Source of the DNA: Dromaius novaehollandiae
Lineage: Eukaryota > Chordata > Aves > Casuariiformes > Dromaiidae
Assembly (NCBI RefSeq): GCF_036370855.1
Contig: NC_088102.1
Coordinates: 42,507,835-42,571,834 of the forward strand
Direction of reading: 5' to 3'
DNA: 64,000 nt
A program made the translations under genes and the position numbers. The first letter of the stretch is position 1, and the number at the start of each line of letters is the position of its first letter. Below, in pieces: positions 8,748-23,700 of this stretch. The notes beneath the pieces are model-generated. The model searched no databases, had not been told where the DNA came from, and saw only the letters and a program-made list of their open reading frames with translations.

Positions 8748-11700
8748 GTAGGTGGCGGCGCCCTCGCCGGCCCCCGCGCCCGGGCGGGCGACATCTTAGC
8801 GGCGCCGTGTGGGGGGCTCCGCGCCCCTCCTCCGCGCTGCTCGGGGTCCCCTCCGCCCGCACAGCCCCTGCCCGCGGCCCCGCGCAGGCAGGTGCCGGTT
8901 CCGCCCGGGAAGGCTGCGCCCCCTCTCGCCCTCGCGGCGGCCGGTACCTGCGGGGCGTTAACGGTTCCCCGCGGCGCCGCGCTGCCTCGCCGGGTGTCAG
9001 GCCGCTTCCCCCGCTCGCGCCCCCCGGGGCGAAAAAGCAAGATAAAAAGGATCGCCTGGGGGTCCTGCGGATGGGCTGCAGCCCCTCGGGCAGCGTCCTG
9101 CTTGGGAATATTTTCTCAATTTCGTGTTCTGCTGGGAGAGTGTAACGTTGCTGTCTACTTCCCGTTAACTTTATCTAAGTTATTTCAAGGAAAAACAGTC
9201 ACTTCAAACTATTTTGCCATGGCTGCATCAGTCATCACAGACTATTTAACCTTTTCCTTCCCGTTCTTTCCCAAAAGTAGCTTACTGCAGTAGATTGTAT
9301 GTGAAGGTAGGGGAGAAATGGGACAACAGTTTGGGGCAAAAGACACCATGGTATCTTGAAAGTCTTTTTCCCTGATATTCTGTTTAATTACATTGAGTAA
9401 GAAATATCACTAGTATGGCAACCTAACAGTAATGTTGCTGTTGTCATATTTTCTGTGTCTTCTGTTTTCCTTGGTTAGTAACTATGATGTTAGGATGCTG
9501 AAGCATGTCTCAGTTATTAGGAGACTGAATATCTTGTATGTGTTTGTTACAGTATTTGGCTCTTAAATGCTTCTTAGAAATCTCTAAGAAAGATTATTTA
9601 AAACTTTCCAGAAGACACTGAGAGGTCAGCCAGATCAAATTTTTACTTCCTCCTTATATCCAAAGTTCGTTAGTCTTTCTTGAAATTTTACAAATCTTTC
9701 AATTTTAGTGTCAAAGGTTACTGACAACCCTACTGTAACTCTTGGCCTTTTGCACAATGAAAAGAACCATACTATCTCCCTTCTTCTGCATTGAAGAACA
9801 GTGTTTGCCTTGACTTGCCTGAGCACTTCTCAGATGTTTACAGAGCCAGTCATGTTTGTTTTCCTGTTTCACGGCTAGCTAATTGGAAGCTTAAAGCAGA
9901 TCTTCGTTCTTTGCTGGTTATTACTGAATTCCTGCAGACACTTATGTACAGTGTCTTTGCTCAGAGGAGTGAGTAAGAATAGAAACAGGGCTATAACGAA
10001 GAGAAACTTAGTTTCAGGATCCCCAAAGGCAGCTGCCAGAAAGTTTGGGGGATACCTTGGGTTTTTCCTGACATTCGATTAGGCATGCTGACTGATTGTC
10101 TGTCTGTCTTACTGGTGTTCAAATTAAAAGTGCTTCGTGGGCCTGGGTATAATTCCAGATAAGTGTTCTTCTTGGTTTATGAACAAAGGAAGGTGAGAGC
10201 ATGGGTAATTTTGAGACAGAGTGGTCCAGACTGACTTACTAGAACCTGTTCAGCCTGTCAGCTGAGTTGCTGTGCCACTTGCAATTCATAGGTGTTTTTT
10301 TTCCCCTGTTCCTTTTCTTATAGGAGTTTTCCTTAGATGAGAACACATGTTCTTGATTTATAGACATTCACATTTTCTGCCCTTTGTAGTTGCCTGTATT
10401 TGACTGGAGTATAAGTCAATATCGGGCTTAGAAACACTGATATTCCTTGTAGGGCTTTAGAAATATTTTTGGTACTGCTGCTTTGAAAGTAACCAGTTAC
10501 TGCTTTAAATGTGTCCTGTAAAACAGTGAGCAATAGGGCTGGCTGATATTAATGCACTGTCTGGTCAAGAAAAGAAACATAATTTATTACAATTGTTTCC
10601 AGCCTTTTCGCCTAACTTCCCAAGGAAATGAGGCTTCAGTGGTCACCATCGGTGGAAGATATCCTGACAAATTTTGAACCCCCTGGCAAATGTCAGCTAA
10701 ATTTGACAGAGATAAAGGTTTCAAAGGTGTTTCTTAAGAGCTTTATTAAAATACCTGACTGAGTGGAGGAAGAGAATTCTACTGTGGTCTGCCCTTCTCT
10801 TCCCCCCTTTTCTCCTCCCGTCTTAGGTAGATTGCAGTATGGTTTAATCCCTTACTAGGTATCAAAGAACTCGGAAAGGAATTCACCCTTGAGACCCAAT
10901 CTGTAATAAAACAGCTGTTATTGCTTCTACAGAACTGCAGTCTGACCTCACCATTAACACCATCCCTGGGGAAACCAGATAAATGTTCATTACATCAGTG
11001 TTCACTATAGAATAGATTAAAAACTGTCAGTATCAGAGTGAGAACACACTCCCTTCAAAATGGACAGCAATTTATGATCGCAGTATAAAAGTTATACCAC
11101 ATTGACTGACATTAAAAAGGCAGTTTTGAGATGAAAAAGAGCAAAGAAGTGAGAAGTGAAATACTGCTTGTATATGGAGGCAAGACTTATGAAAGAAGAA
11201 ATGGGAAATTATTATAGTGTCCAGGTCAACCACGTATAAATTTTCTAATAGGGTGAATTTTCAATGGAAAAGTGCTAGCTTACTCTGTAAATATTGTTTT
11301 AAGTCAGTTTATTATAGATAATAATTTTTAGAATTAAATTTGACTAGATTTTTGTTTTCCATCAGCCTTTTAACAAGTAAACGTTATTTAAAATATTAAT
11401 TAGAACTCCTTTCTATTCCCCTGTTCTTCATTTCATAGTCAGCTTTTTATGGAGGACTATGTCTTGAATAGGAAAAAAGGATCATATACTTCAGTGGAGG
11501 AGGTATTTGTTTTGTTTTTTATTTCTGAGGCTATACAACATTATTTCATCTAGATGAATAATTCCTCTGAAGATTTGCTTAGGTGTTTGTTACCTTGGTG
11601 GCAGATGGAATTAAAGGAGGTCATACTAGATCTACTTTAGTGTTTACTATTATGGTTATATGTGAACTTAAAATGTTATTATCTGATAAATATTCATTTT

Positions 11701-14700
11701 GGATTTAACTTCCTGTGCTGTTAAATAGAACAGGATAATTCGATGGAGAAGTTATCATGAGACCTGTACATTTTTAGAACTCCTGACACATCCACCCCGT
11801 TTCCCCTGGAGGAAGAAACATTTCTTTTCTGGTGGGAAACACCCCCCCCCCCCCCCCCCCCCCCCCAGGTTTCTAATTCTAACAGTGTTTCTGATCTTTC
11901 ACTAGATACTTTTATGCTCTTTGCACTTGGAACATTAAAGTGAAACCAGACAGTTTCACTGTCTGAGTAAGGTGTAGTGTGGCAATATTGTTTTAAGTCT
12001 CTGACAATGCTGACAATTCAAATACATCCAGGCCCAAATAGTGAGGCTTGCTTTTGTCTGATTGTCTTTTAGTGGGCTGGGAGGACGGGTGAGAGAGAGT
12101 GTTCAGCTTGCCTGTAAGCTGCTTGACAACATACCTGTGGTGCTTCTGCAGTTCTCTCAATTTGTCATGGCTGCTCTAGAGGAAGAAGAGGGGGAAAGGA
12201 GAAACAGAAGAAAACTGTAATGTATCAGAGATAGGAGCTAGTCTGTGCAAATCTATAGTCTCTGATCTCTTTCATTCTCATTAAACTTCTAGTCTGTTAT
12301 TATAATGCATTTGACTTGTTAGTAACTGTTTGTATTTTAGAAGTATAAGAGACCGACTTTTTTAAGAACTCGTCAAGATGAGGAAAAAACAGTTGAATTG
12401 CTCAGCTTGCCAGGCTATGCTTTTAGTTTCCTCAGAAGTTATTCAGAGGTTAAAATGGTAGACTTCCTTCTATTTAACTTAGCCAGAGCTGAATTTTGTA
12501 AAAGCACTATATTGTATGCATAATATTTGGAGCTTGCAAGAAAGTTGCAATTTGTTGTGTGGCAAGAATGGGCTGTATCTTTTTGTGGGGGGAAAAAATT
12601 GTTCTTAATTTCTCAGGTGTTAGAAAGCTGAACTTCTTTCATATTGAAACTGCATGCAATGAGTTTTTATTCAGAGCAGAATTCTCATACAAGAGCAAAA
12701 ATCCTGTGCTAATTTGTGCTTGAAAAAAAGTGTGTGTGGGGGGGGGGGGGGGGCTGGGGAGCAGTAGCTAGTTTTGAGTCAAACAGCCTTATCAAAGGAG
12801 GCTTCAGTTTGTGTCTCCCTACACCAGAACAATTGCTAGTGTATCCTTTTCCAGTGCTGCTCAGTCTCGCGAGCCTGTGTTGGTGTTAGTGTGGCTTAGC
12901 TGAAGCATTGAGACCTTGGATGGTTATCAGCATCAGCAGCACTGAGTAGTCTTTGCTGTCTCTGGAACTTCTGTAAAACAGTTTCCCATAGTTGGGCTAC
13001 AGGTCTTGCAGAGGGAAATAGAAGGATGTTTATTAGCCAAGGAGATAGGTTATGGCCCAGGTAAAAACAAAGGGAGAAGAGCAAGTGCCTTGAGTCAACA
13101 GGATGTCTGTTGTTTGATCCAGACTGTCTTTGGGACATATGCTATTTTTAAGCATTCTTCCTGTGAGCCTTTTTGATCTCCCTCTCTACTGAAAATTCCT
13201 GAGAAGGCCATGAGGTCATGGATGTTAAAAATTCAGGTATTTTCCTATCTTACTGTAGCATACTGTACAAAAAGTTGAAATGTTTCTATTTATGGAAGAC
13301 TAGTCTTCCCTTTTGTGCAGCTAAGTAAAGCTGATATTTTCATGTTCAAAGGAAGTGTGATAGCTTATACAGCCAGCACTCAAGATCTAGGGTTTATTTT
13401 AGGCTGTACTGATTCTTGATGTGTGACTGTCAGACAATATCTTAATTGCCATTACTATGAGCTGCCTGTGTCTGTTGAATATCTCTACCAGGCCTGGTAC
13501 TGTGACTGTTGGGTGGGACTCAATATTTGGAAGAAGCTCTTACCTACTGGATTGTTGTCATTACAAAAACTCGGGTTTTGTGTTTTACTTTTTGTTTATT
13601 TTTAAGCTGTATCTGTGAAGTGAGTTTGAAAGTATCACTGCAGTTCAATAGCACTTATGTTTAAGTCCAGTATTTTTCTAGTTATTGGAATATGCAGATA
13701 ATTTGAATTTGCACTGTTCTTGTTCTGAGCTGAAAATCCAGGTGTTGGAAATCCTAAAAGGTGCTTAATACTTTCAACTCTTCATAAATTCTGCAAGTGT
13801 TGCATGTGCTAGAAGTTTCATCAGGAGGCCATGAGATTACTGTTTTGGTGATCTAAAGGAGGAAGACTGCTGAAGAGGCATCACCGTGCCTGCCAGGTTC
13901 ATAAGCTTGTGATGGATAGCAGTTATACTATTATCGTGGAGGTCTGCTATTCTGCATTCAGGTCCCGTGACACAGTTCTGTGTGACTTGGTCTGGGACTT
14001 TTCTTATGCACATCTGATTCGGTGCAATGTTGTTTGCTGCCGTTCTGGAAGCTTCTTGTCACTTGTGTCAGCACCTTATGAATTGCTTGCCTTCTGTCAG
14101 CAGGAGTCTGGCAATGATGATTCATATCAAGAAAAGAACTTAGTTATGAATCCCATAGAGATTTCTTTTCTCTTGAAAAAGGGGCGGTGAGGAAAAGCAG
14201 AAATGACAGATTTTTAAAACATAGAACATTTTATCATGGCAAGTTGAAATCTCATTTTAGAAGTTAAAGTATAACTAACCTTTCAAAATCAGTGCTGCAG
14301 ATAAAGTCTAGTCTGACCTTAGTTTAAAAAAAAAAAATAATAATAAAAGGAAAAAAATAAAGTGGCTGTTGCAAATCAGTCACCACAAACTGCTTTAGAG
14401 GACTATAGTCTGTCATGGTGTTCCATGAGAAGGTAGGAATAGGCTTTTCTATTTCAGGAATTTAGCTCTTTGCTAAAGCACTTGAAACTCCAGTGTTTCC
14501 ATGCACAAAGTTCAACTTCTGAGGTCCAAAAGGAGTCTTTCATTTTGTTCCTTCATCTTTACCAGAGAAATCATATTTGGTGCATTGTACACTCAGGCAG
14601 GTGCAGAGGTTTTCTCTTTTGGAAAGGGGTTTGTTTTATTCATCTGCTCCTGTACATCAGGTACAGGTTATTCCAGAAGCAAAACAAATTACTTCAGCAT

Positions 14701-17700
14701 TTTCTGTCCTCAAAGTTCTTATGTTCCTCCTTTCCCATAGTTTTTAGCATTTTTTTTAATTTGGAAGCAGAAAGTTGCAGTAAATAACAATTAAGTAACT
14801 GTTCTCTGCTTTCAGCCTCTTAGATCATAGGCTCTATGTCAGAAAATAGAATTGTTCCCTGCAGCTTCAAGTGAAAATACTGAGCTGCCTGGAGCTGGTT
14901 TGATAAGGCTAGTAGAAAGAGATCTTTGAAATGGTTAGTGTAGATTTAGTTTTTTAAAACTAGCTTCTGTGCACTGACACTGTAACTGCTTTGAATGTTT
15001 CGGCACTAGAGAACTGAAAGACAAAACAGGATTCTTCAGCAAGTATAGATTGTGGCGTGTTTTTGCAGCTAGAGCACCCTGCACGTCCTCTCAAATCAAT
15101 ATTGCCTCATTAAATAGAGGAACAGGCAAGTGTTGTGAGATTAAGGACCAGGACAGACCTACTGCTCAAAGACTGGTGTCAGTCCTAGAACATGCTCAAA
15201 GCTGTCTAGTAGTGCCTTTGGATGTGGGACCGTCACCCATGCCTGAAGAATTCTGGTTTAAATCCAGGTTGATTATTTAAAACTAAATCATAGTTGGTCA
15301 AAATTGGTTTGAAGAACTCCAAGGTGACATGAAACCTGTGGAATTAATAATTATTGGTAAGACTTAGTTGATTTGAGAGAGGATTTTAATGCTCTTGTCA
15401 AATTACAGCATACTGAAAAAGCTACTAGACCTTAGTCTTTCAAGGTGATAATTTTCAAGATGGTGCTGTTGTGAATGAAGACAGTAGTACTGATATACTG
15501 TAAAAGTAAAGAGGGTGGTTTGCTCCTTTTTTGAAAAGTAGCCATTGTCATAGTGTTGGCTGGAGTAATCTTGTAAGCTGGAAGCTTAGCTGATAGGCTC
15601 ATGTGTTCTCTTGCTTCTCACTTCCCATCCAGGGAGAGGTGCCAGCAAGCTTTTGAGTACAGGTTTCAGTTCCGTTAAGTTTTAGCTTTTAAATATGTGC
15701 ATCCTTTGTTTGGTATCTTGTCATCTTGAAAGTCAAGACTTGCTGTGTCAGGCTTGGTCTACTGAGTACATGATGTTTAGCTTCCTTGGGAGAAGGTGTA
15801 AAAGTCTTTCTGTTGGTACAGCATTGCATGACTTGATGCCTCAGGGAAGTAAGTTACCTTTAGGCCTGAAGTTCTGCAGGTATAACTTTGTTAACAATTA
15901 TTATTTGATATATAGGCCAAAATGAAATCTCCTTTCTTCACTCACAAACAGATGCAACTGTATTACCTCAACAAGTGTCCTATGGCAAGGTGGGTTGAAG
16001 TTATAAAATCTTACGTTGTAACTGAATTCATGTAAGGGTTAGATCTGTCAGCAAACTGACAAGTCTGATGGGCTGTATTTCAAACCACTCTCTCTCAGTA
16101 CTAGCAGCACTCACAGCTTGAGGAGACATACAAAAGAAGTGATGTCTTGTAATGTAAGCAGTGTGGTGTTTGCTAGCCATCAACAGGCCTAGCAAAGTAC
16201 TCTAACTACAACACTGTGATCATCAGTAGAAGCATGCATTTGAATGGTCCAGGTGCTATAGTTGAGAGGCAATACTTTCCAGCCTGTTTTTGTATAGGAA
16301 TTGACTTTCTTTATCATATTACCTAGCTGTTGTGAAACGGAGTTCACGTCTGATTTCTTTTTTTTCTTTTTTTCCCCCCTAGCTAACAGAAATAGTGAAA
16401 TGCAGGGGAAAAAAATGTAACTTTTATGACTCTAGGGCATATACATCCTTGGGAATTTTCAAAATAATTATATGTATTTATTTTTGTCATAAATCTCAGT
16501 TATTTATTTTGTTCCTTTGTGTTCTCCATCTCTAGGTATCTGCTTGAACAGGACTTTCCAGGCATGCGCATTGGTCCAGAGCCCACCACAGATTCTTTTA
16601 TTGCTGTGATGTATGGAGATTCAGAAGGAAGTGTTCCTGGAAATGCCCTAGTTGTTGATCCTAAGAAGCCTTTCCGCAAACTCAGCCGCTTTGGAAATGC
16701 TTTCCTGAACAGGTGAGATTTTCATTGTTTACTGTCCTTTGCTTGTAAGTTTAGTTTTCTACTCCAAGCATCAATGTTTACTAAGTCTTTTCTACTGTGT
16801 TCATTTTGAACAATATGAAAAAAGGGTAGTCAAATACAAGTAGGAGTAGTGGCGGTTCAAGTAAGTTAAAAGTACGGTACTGCACAAGATAGCATTAGCA
16901 TAGAGCTAAGTACGTTTTTAAGAAAATGGAGGAGGAAAAACAAGTCAAGGTACGTATGTGTATATAGATTACCAGAATAGAAAACCATCGTTAAAAACAG
17001 TTCACAGAAAACTGCTGTAACACTTCACCTGTTGACTTGTTTGTAAGGCATTAGGCAGTTGAAGCTTTGGATCAGTTTGGGCATAAATCTTTCTGTTTAA
17101 ACTAGTAGATTAGTACTGTTTAAAAACTACCATCCAAAACAGATCTGTTCTCTTAGCTCTATTATTGCTTTGTGCTATTTCCTATGCACCAGAGTTCTTG
17201 GTATAGCTCTTTAAAGCTGTGAGTTGCTGAGATGTGTAAAAAGGCCTACACGGATGGATAATATTTGAATATACTTTCTGAACAAACTATTTATTCAAGC
17301 TGCTGGTGATTAATTTTGGAGCTGACCTCTGAGCAATCTGATAGACACAGGAGGTTAGTGTTAAGTTTTGGGTGGTGGTTGTGCATTTGTAAAAAGGGGA
17401 AAGTTGTTGAGGGGCTATGGGCAATGCAGTAGGTAACATATATAACAGGCTAAATATTTCCAAATCAAAGTTATTAATAACTTTCTTCAGATGGTGTGAG
17501 CAATCACCTTGTTTTCTTCCTGTATTTGATAGCAATTTGACATGGAGGCTTGGTTTTAGAAGACAATGAAGTTAAATTGGTTCTCTTAACAATAAACTCC
17601 CCTGTTTGGCTGATAAACTCTAGCTTATGTGTTAAGTTCATCATGTACAGCCTTATCTCTTGCTGCGCATTTCACAGAAGAAAGTTTACAGCTGCTTATT

Positions 17701-20700
17701 ATGTGGCTTGGCTGTCAGTTTGTTGAGAGAGAAAAAATATGTGCAGTGGGAAGCTGCAGTTAAGCCATATCTTAAATAATATTTTTGTGGCCTAAGGCCT
17801 CTTTCTGTGAAGTTATTAGCAGAATTCTATCCTCCAGAGCACTGTTCTATTTCTCTGTCTCTCTATGTCACTGTGTACTAGGCTGTCGATGCAACTAGTT
17901 AATATGGTTATATTTTAAATTCTATTTTACACAATATCTAATACTTACACAGAACATGTAATAATACTACACATTTGGATGAATGGGTAGCATAATTCTG
18001 TGGCTAAATGACCTGTCTAGCTAGCTGTGTCAGGTCCTAAATCTTATGCAAGCAAGGTCATTTGCTAGCTGAAAATATGTACATTTTATATATGACAAAG
18101 TAACCAACTAAATTATTCAAATTATTTTGCTCCTTGGTGGTTGTGGTATTGCTGTATTACAGTACTGTAAGCAACTTATCTTCCCCAACATTTGCATTTG
18201 CTCCTTAACTTTGCAGCAGAGGTCTTCAGGCTTTAATCTCTTAAGTCTGTCTAAAAGCAGATACATCAAGGGAGACTTTCAGTGTGAGCTAGAGCCGTTA
18301 ATGTGTTTCTCTCCTTTTTTCCTGCAGGTTCATGTGTTCTCAGTTACCTAACCAGGTTCTGAAGAGTATCAGTATCATTGACAGCCCAGGCATTCTCTCT
18401 GGAGAGAAACAGCGCATCAGCAGAGGTGAGTTGCAGGGGTTAAAAATAACCAAGTTCACTAATTCTAATTTTGCTGTACTAGGAAAGCCATTATGCTAAT
18501 CCATTGGGCATCTGTTTTAGTGGCACTGAGCAGTGCAGTTTCGCAGACTTTCTTAACGCAAGGCCCATTAAAACTGTCTTAAAGATGGAAGTAGGTTTTG
18601 GGAATTATTCCATTGGAAACTGGTGATATTGGGACCTCTCCTGCTAATATGGTTGCAATTAATCTTCAAATGGTTATGGTTGCATGAGCTGTTGGCTAAT
18701 TAGTGATTTCTTTCCTTTGAGAGCCTTATTTTCATTATTTTAATGGCTTTCCAATAAGTAATAATAAATAGGCTCTTATACATACTATTGAAAATCGTGA
18801 ATGAAGGAGTGTTTGATAATGGCTATAGCTCTTCAAGCTGGTTATGTTTAAGAATAGGGGAATTTGGCTATGAATAAGGTGTTCTTACTGTAGCCACAGT
18901 TGCTAGTGTTGCTTACAATGTTGCTCAGTAATGTCATAACCTAGTTTTCACTCATAGGAAAAAGTTTAGGTAGCAGGAAAAAGAGGGAGTTAAGACCTGA
19001 GAGGGTCAGGAGACTGGTGGAATGAAGCGCCCCAGTGTTAGGGATAAGGATAGGGCAAAGGAGTTGGTTGTCTGTGGGGAGCAGATAAGAACTGCCTTTG
19101 CTCCTAGGAACGCCTTCCCTGCATATCTTTGACTATATGATATCCCTGAGTTTTTCTTCCTTTGTGGGAAGAAAAGAAGTCTCCACTGATGTCTCATCTT
19201 CCATAATACCCAATCTGTCATCATTGTTGAAGACCACTATTGAATAAATTGTTTTTTAAATGTATTAGATCTAAAAGCTTCTGTCTTACTGATAGCCTGT
19301 GTGATTACTGTGAAACTGCAAAATAAATGAGGGTTTTCTTTTAAACAAAACAAAACTAGAAAACATAGAAAGTGTCTTAAAGTTGCATTACAAAAATTTT
19401 TAGTAGGACTGCAAAGTTGAGCACTGAAAAGTACAATTAAGTTGTCGGAAGGAAAAAAGCCTACATGTGATGTTTGTCTCAGCTGTAAATATCAAATAAG
19501 CTGCATTGTATTTGTTGTTCTGATACTGCTGGACTTTTCGGTGCTTGGCTGTGTAACTATAATGTATTCTTAAAGACAGCTTTATGCTTTTAGTCCAACT
19601 AAATGTGTAAGTGGCACAAACTAGAAGCTAACACACTGACATCAAAAAAGTTATAAAGTAAAAAAAATGCAAATAGCTGGAATGAATTCTTGATCTTAGT
19701 TTATTACTTCTGTGGGAGGCAGCTATGGTTTGAGCTGTCAGATAACCGTTGTAGAGAGTTCTCGTCCTGCATACTGAGAGATTCCTTTCCCCCTTGGAAG
19801 AGCTTCCACTCTGCTCATGAGGTATGGTTGGAAACTGAGTCTTACCAGCCATTACATCTGCACATCTATTTTAATGTTCTGGTGCTATTAATTAGTAATT
19901 TGCTGCACCTATGGCTGCTCTTTGTTTCAAGTGGTTCATCTATGTGGTATTTTTTTGGTACTTCATATATTGTGAATTATGCTTCTTTTAAAATTTAAAA
20001 TTCTACAAAAAAATTGACCATGTTTTTGCTAGGTTGTTTATGAAATTAGCCTGTCTTTGAGAAACTATTAAAGCAAGACAGCATCATGCAAATCATTTTC
20101 ATCCAGGTTTTTTTCAGTCGCATTTAAGTGTGTGTCAGAGGATTCTACAGTTCGAGTTACAAATGGTAGCCATCTACTGTGTGACTTACTGTGCTGCCCT
20201 CTGTTTTCAGACTTTTGCTTAGGGAGCGCACTTGTGTGTGTCTTGCGTCTGTGGGAGGGGAAGGAATCAGTTCTTTAACCTGAACCACATCTGGGACTTC
20301 CTAAGGAAATCCTGGAATGAGCACAAATGTGGTGGTTGTGCAGCCATAATCTTTAGTTTAAATTGCACTGACAGGATAAGATTAACTTCTATTAATAATA
20401 CTGATTGAACAAGTAAAAATAACAAGTTGGGACTATTAGCATGGCCAGGTTTTGATTTGCTTTTTTTCAGACTGTAAGCAAAACTACACTTGCTTAATAA
20501 TATGGTCTACTAAATGTTTCAGGATTCTCCTTTTTTAGTCCATGTCAGAATATGTCTGTTTTGTCCTGTTCATTGCTCATACAGTCATGTGAAGCATTCA
20601 TCATGAAGAGTGTTATATTTTCCTACTCCTAATAAATTGGTCAACTAGCAGAGATGAGCAGCATCAGTGCTCTACCTTTGTGCGAGCAAAGACTTCAGTG

Positions 20701-23700
20701 TTGCCAAACCAAATGGGCAAAACAAATACTGCAAGTTGACACATGCAATTTTAAATGAAAATGACCAAATGCATAACAAATATTCATTAGTCCTTAGAAA
20801 CCTTCTCATCGTATGTTCATAAAATGGTCTTGGTTTAGATTCTGATAAAAGCAAAGATGGTCTTAAATCTCTTTTTTTTTTTTTTCTGCTTTTCTGTTTA
20901 GTATTCCAAGTTCCTTTCTCCTCCACCAAATTAAAATAGTCTCATCTTTCTTTCTCTCTACTTTGTCAATTAAATTAAGGGAAAATGTTTGGCAGCCATC
21001 AGGTATTTGCTACCACTGCCATAACAGTATGGAAGTAAATATGAAATACACAGACAACTAGAGCATCATACTAATCAGCCACCGAAAGAGTGAGCGATTG
21101 TGTGATTAAAAGTTTACACTATCGTGGCTTGCCTAAGAAGTTCCAAGACTTCACGTGTGGCTATGTCTCGCTAGCAGTCCAAGGTTGTTTGGCAGGTAGC
21201 CTTGTATTGCTTAAAGGACTGTGGTTCTTTGCTGCCATCTAGAATTGTTCTTTTGAATTAACAAAATATGCCCATTGCTTTACTGTTCAAAACTTTTTCT
21301 TGATGGCATGTGCCTTATCATTTGCTTTTATGGCCTAGTTGTCCCTGCCCTTTGATAAGGTAGACTTTCACCAAAGTCGACAGTGCTCAGTCACAAACTT
21401 TTCTTACCTGTTTCACAGGGTTTAACTTGACTTATATTTGCATCTCACGACACGTTTTTTGATGTGTTAGGAATTTGTTAAATAATGTAACTTGGCATCT
21501 TTCTTGTATTAAAACTGTGGGTCTGCTGTATGCTGTTTAGCTTTAACCAGTCTGGTTGTATCATAAATAAGGCTTGGGGAGTCACCTTTAGAGCATTGTG
21601 TTCTCTGTGCTCCAGGTTTGCAGGGCAACTGCTACTGAGCTTTAAGGTTTCACATAGTTAGACACCGGCATGCACTGAGTAACTACAACTGAGTATAGGA
21701 ATTATTGCATGTTCTTATGATTGTCAATACTGTGCTCCCCCTTATGGTTTTGAAATTTTGCATAGTCAGATATGCTTCCTGTATATGATTTCCTGACTGC
21801 TTATGCAGTTCCAGTACAGATGGTTTTGTGTAGTACAAATTTGACTCGTCCTGTGATGCTGCACATTGCAAGGCCTGTCTAAATTGCTTCCTGAAGGATT
21901 CAGGCAGACAGCAATATGTTTATGCTACAAGTCTAAATTAGCACATTTTGAACTTCAGTTGTTTAAATTCCTTTCTAAATCACTTTGTGTGCAAATATAA
22001 GCAGGATTTTGTAAGAGGGTTTCTGGAGTCCTTAAATGTGTTTGTATCAAAGAAAGTTTTATTTGCATACCTTCAAACCAGCAAAGGTGTTTTCCTATAA
22101 AATTTGTGTTGTTACGCCTTACACTCACTGGCTGCTTCTTATTGAAGTAAGGTGATAGGTTGTGTGCTTCTCTGGAACCACCATTTCCTTTTGCTTAAAC
22201 TCGTGACAGGCTTAAGTATAGGGACTCTTTGCTTGTGAGGAAAGCTATAAACATGTGGGGCGATTCTTTAGGAGAATTTATTTTCTGACAATTTCAAAAC
22301 TTTATATTTCAACAGCTTGAACAAATCTTATATTTCAACAACTCAACTGAAAGCTTATAAAACTTTTTCTTTCCACTTCTTTTCTAAGATTTCCTTTTTC
22401 TTATGAAACTTGGTGCTATTTTTTTTTGGAAGAATATATCTAAGAAGATGGGATTTTCATAATGCTGTAATCTATATGACATTAACACCTGATAAGTATT
22501 CTTAGATGCTTTCTACTCTGCACATTATTAGTTTTTGTTCATGTATTTTGTCCTAGAGGAGGACGTTTGGCCAGTTTCTAATACTGCTGAGCAGCAGTTT
22601 TCCTTCCTGGTGATGTTTTGGTATGTTGGGAAGAGAAACGACCATTCTTAGCTTACAGAATCTTAATGTAAAGGTTTCACTACTTTTCTTTGCTTTTATT
22701 TTTCCCTCTTACCACTAAGCAACTGCTTAGCTGCTTAACTATCAATGGACATAACACCTGCGTAATGATAGGATTTAACAGATACCACTTGGAGTAAAGT
22801 GAACCCCTGCTCAGGTCAATAAAGCTATCAAACATTAACTTTCAGTTTTAAAATGCAGGGGAAAAAAATTTCTTCCCCAAACACAGGGTATGCATTCCTT
22901 ACCAACATGTTTTATTTAAAGCTTTGGAAAGTTGACAAGGTAGTCATGAAAAAAGGAGCTGCTCACTTTCTGAAGGATCAAAGATCCACACAGAGTACAA
23001 CATTCAAAGCTGTCTATCTTTTGACACACCTTCCTGCTACTTTTATTGGCTGGCGCATGTGCTAGAAGCTTCCTGCCTGACTTTGCACTGGCTGTAAGTA
23101 ATTTGAAGAGCAGGCACAAATGTGCCAGCATTGTCACCTAGGCAGGCAGTGGGAGGCTCTATACTGCTGGCACCTAGGGATTGCATAAGAAGGGTCTGTA
23201 GCATCACTAGTGATATTTGCAAAGCTGCTTTCAGACACAAATGTCTGAACAGGCACCAAGAGCTGAAAGAAACAGTGAGGGTAAGGAGAGGAAGAAGATG
23301 AGGCAATGGCTGCCAGGACATGGGGAGGAACTGCTTTTAAAAAGGGAGGGGGAAAGTGCTGCCTGTTTGCATGATTTAGTGTTAGAATGACTGTCCTCTG
23401 TATGATTAAAACAGTTACTCAGAGTATGTAGCCACTTTCCTGTTGCAGTGTTCAAGGCCAGGCCTTGATGTTTTACTGTAAATGTCAATGAATGCACATG
23501 GGTGGGGAAGGAAACACATTCCCCTGTCTCATGATTGTCTCCCTGGGATGTAAATGGTAACTGAAACACAAAGGCAAGGGTTTCAAGAAGCATGGGGAAA
23601 GAGCACAGGAAAACGGACAATATTGGTTAGTCTGTATTTTTTTTTAGAACTGACATTATTTAAATACTAGTAATTTTCTGAGTTCAGTCTGGTTCGTGAA

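Larger units (their letters stand above)
8090..9090 (+). promoter_or_regulatory. EHD4: EHD4 CpG-island promoter
   Basis: A sharp rise in GC and CpG content begins near 8090 and fades near 9090, in otherwise AT-rich DNA. It covers the EHD4 first exon and the start of intron 1. It contains many GGGCGG-like Sp1 boxes, a TATATATT element at 8147 next to a C12 run, and a G-quadruplex motif at 8379. Between 8155 and the start codon at 8512 there is no ATG, so the GC-rich leader should not carry ATG-initiated upstream ORFs. The transcription start cannot be fixed from sequence. Confidence 0.85.
8748..16535 (+). other. EHD4 intron 1
   Basis: A 7.8 kb intron whose first 340 bases remain within the CpG island. 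It contains a C25 run (11842-11866) and a TG/G16 run (12731-12753). I see no additional exon or RNA gene, and short open frames in it resemble nothing I recognise. Confidence 0.85.

Noticed and set aside
7990..8862. 290-codon open frame on the - strand across the EHD4 first exon, plus several overlapping frames on both strands
   Set aside because: All lie in the CpG island, where stops are rare. The peptides are Arg/Pro/Ala/Gly-rich low-complexity sequence opposite a clearly real EHD4 exon.
23231..23620. 129-codon frame on the - strand in EHD4 intron 3
   Set aside because: Ser/Leu/Phe-rich peptide with no recognised family, and no sign of splice sites or promoter.
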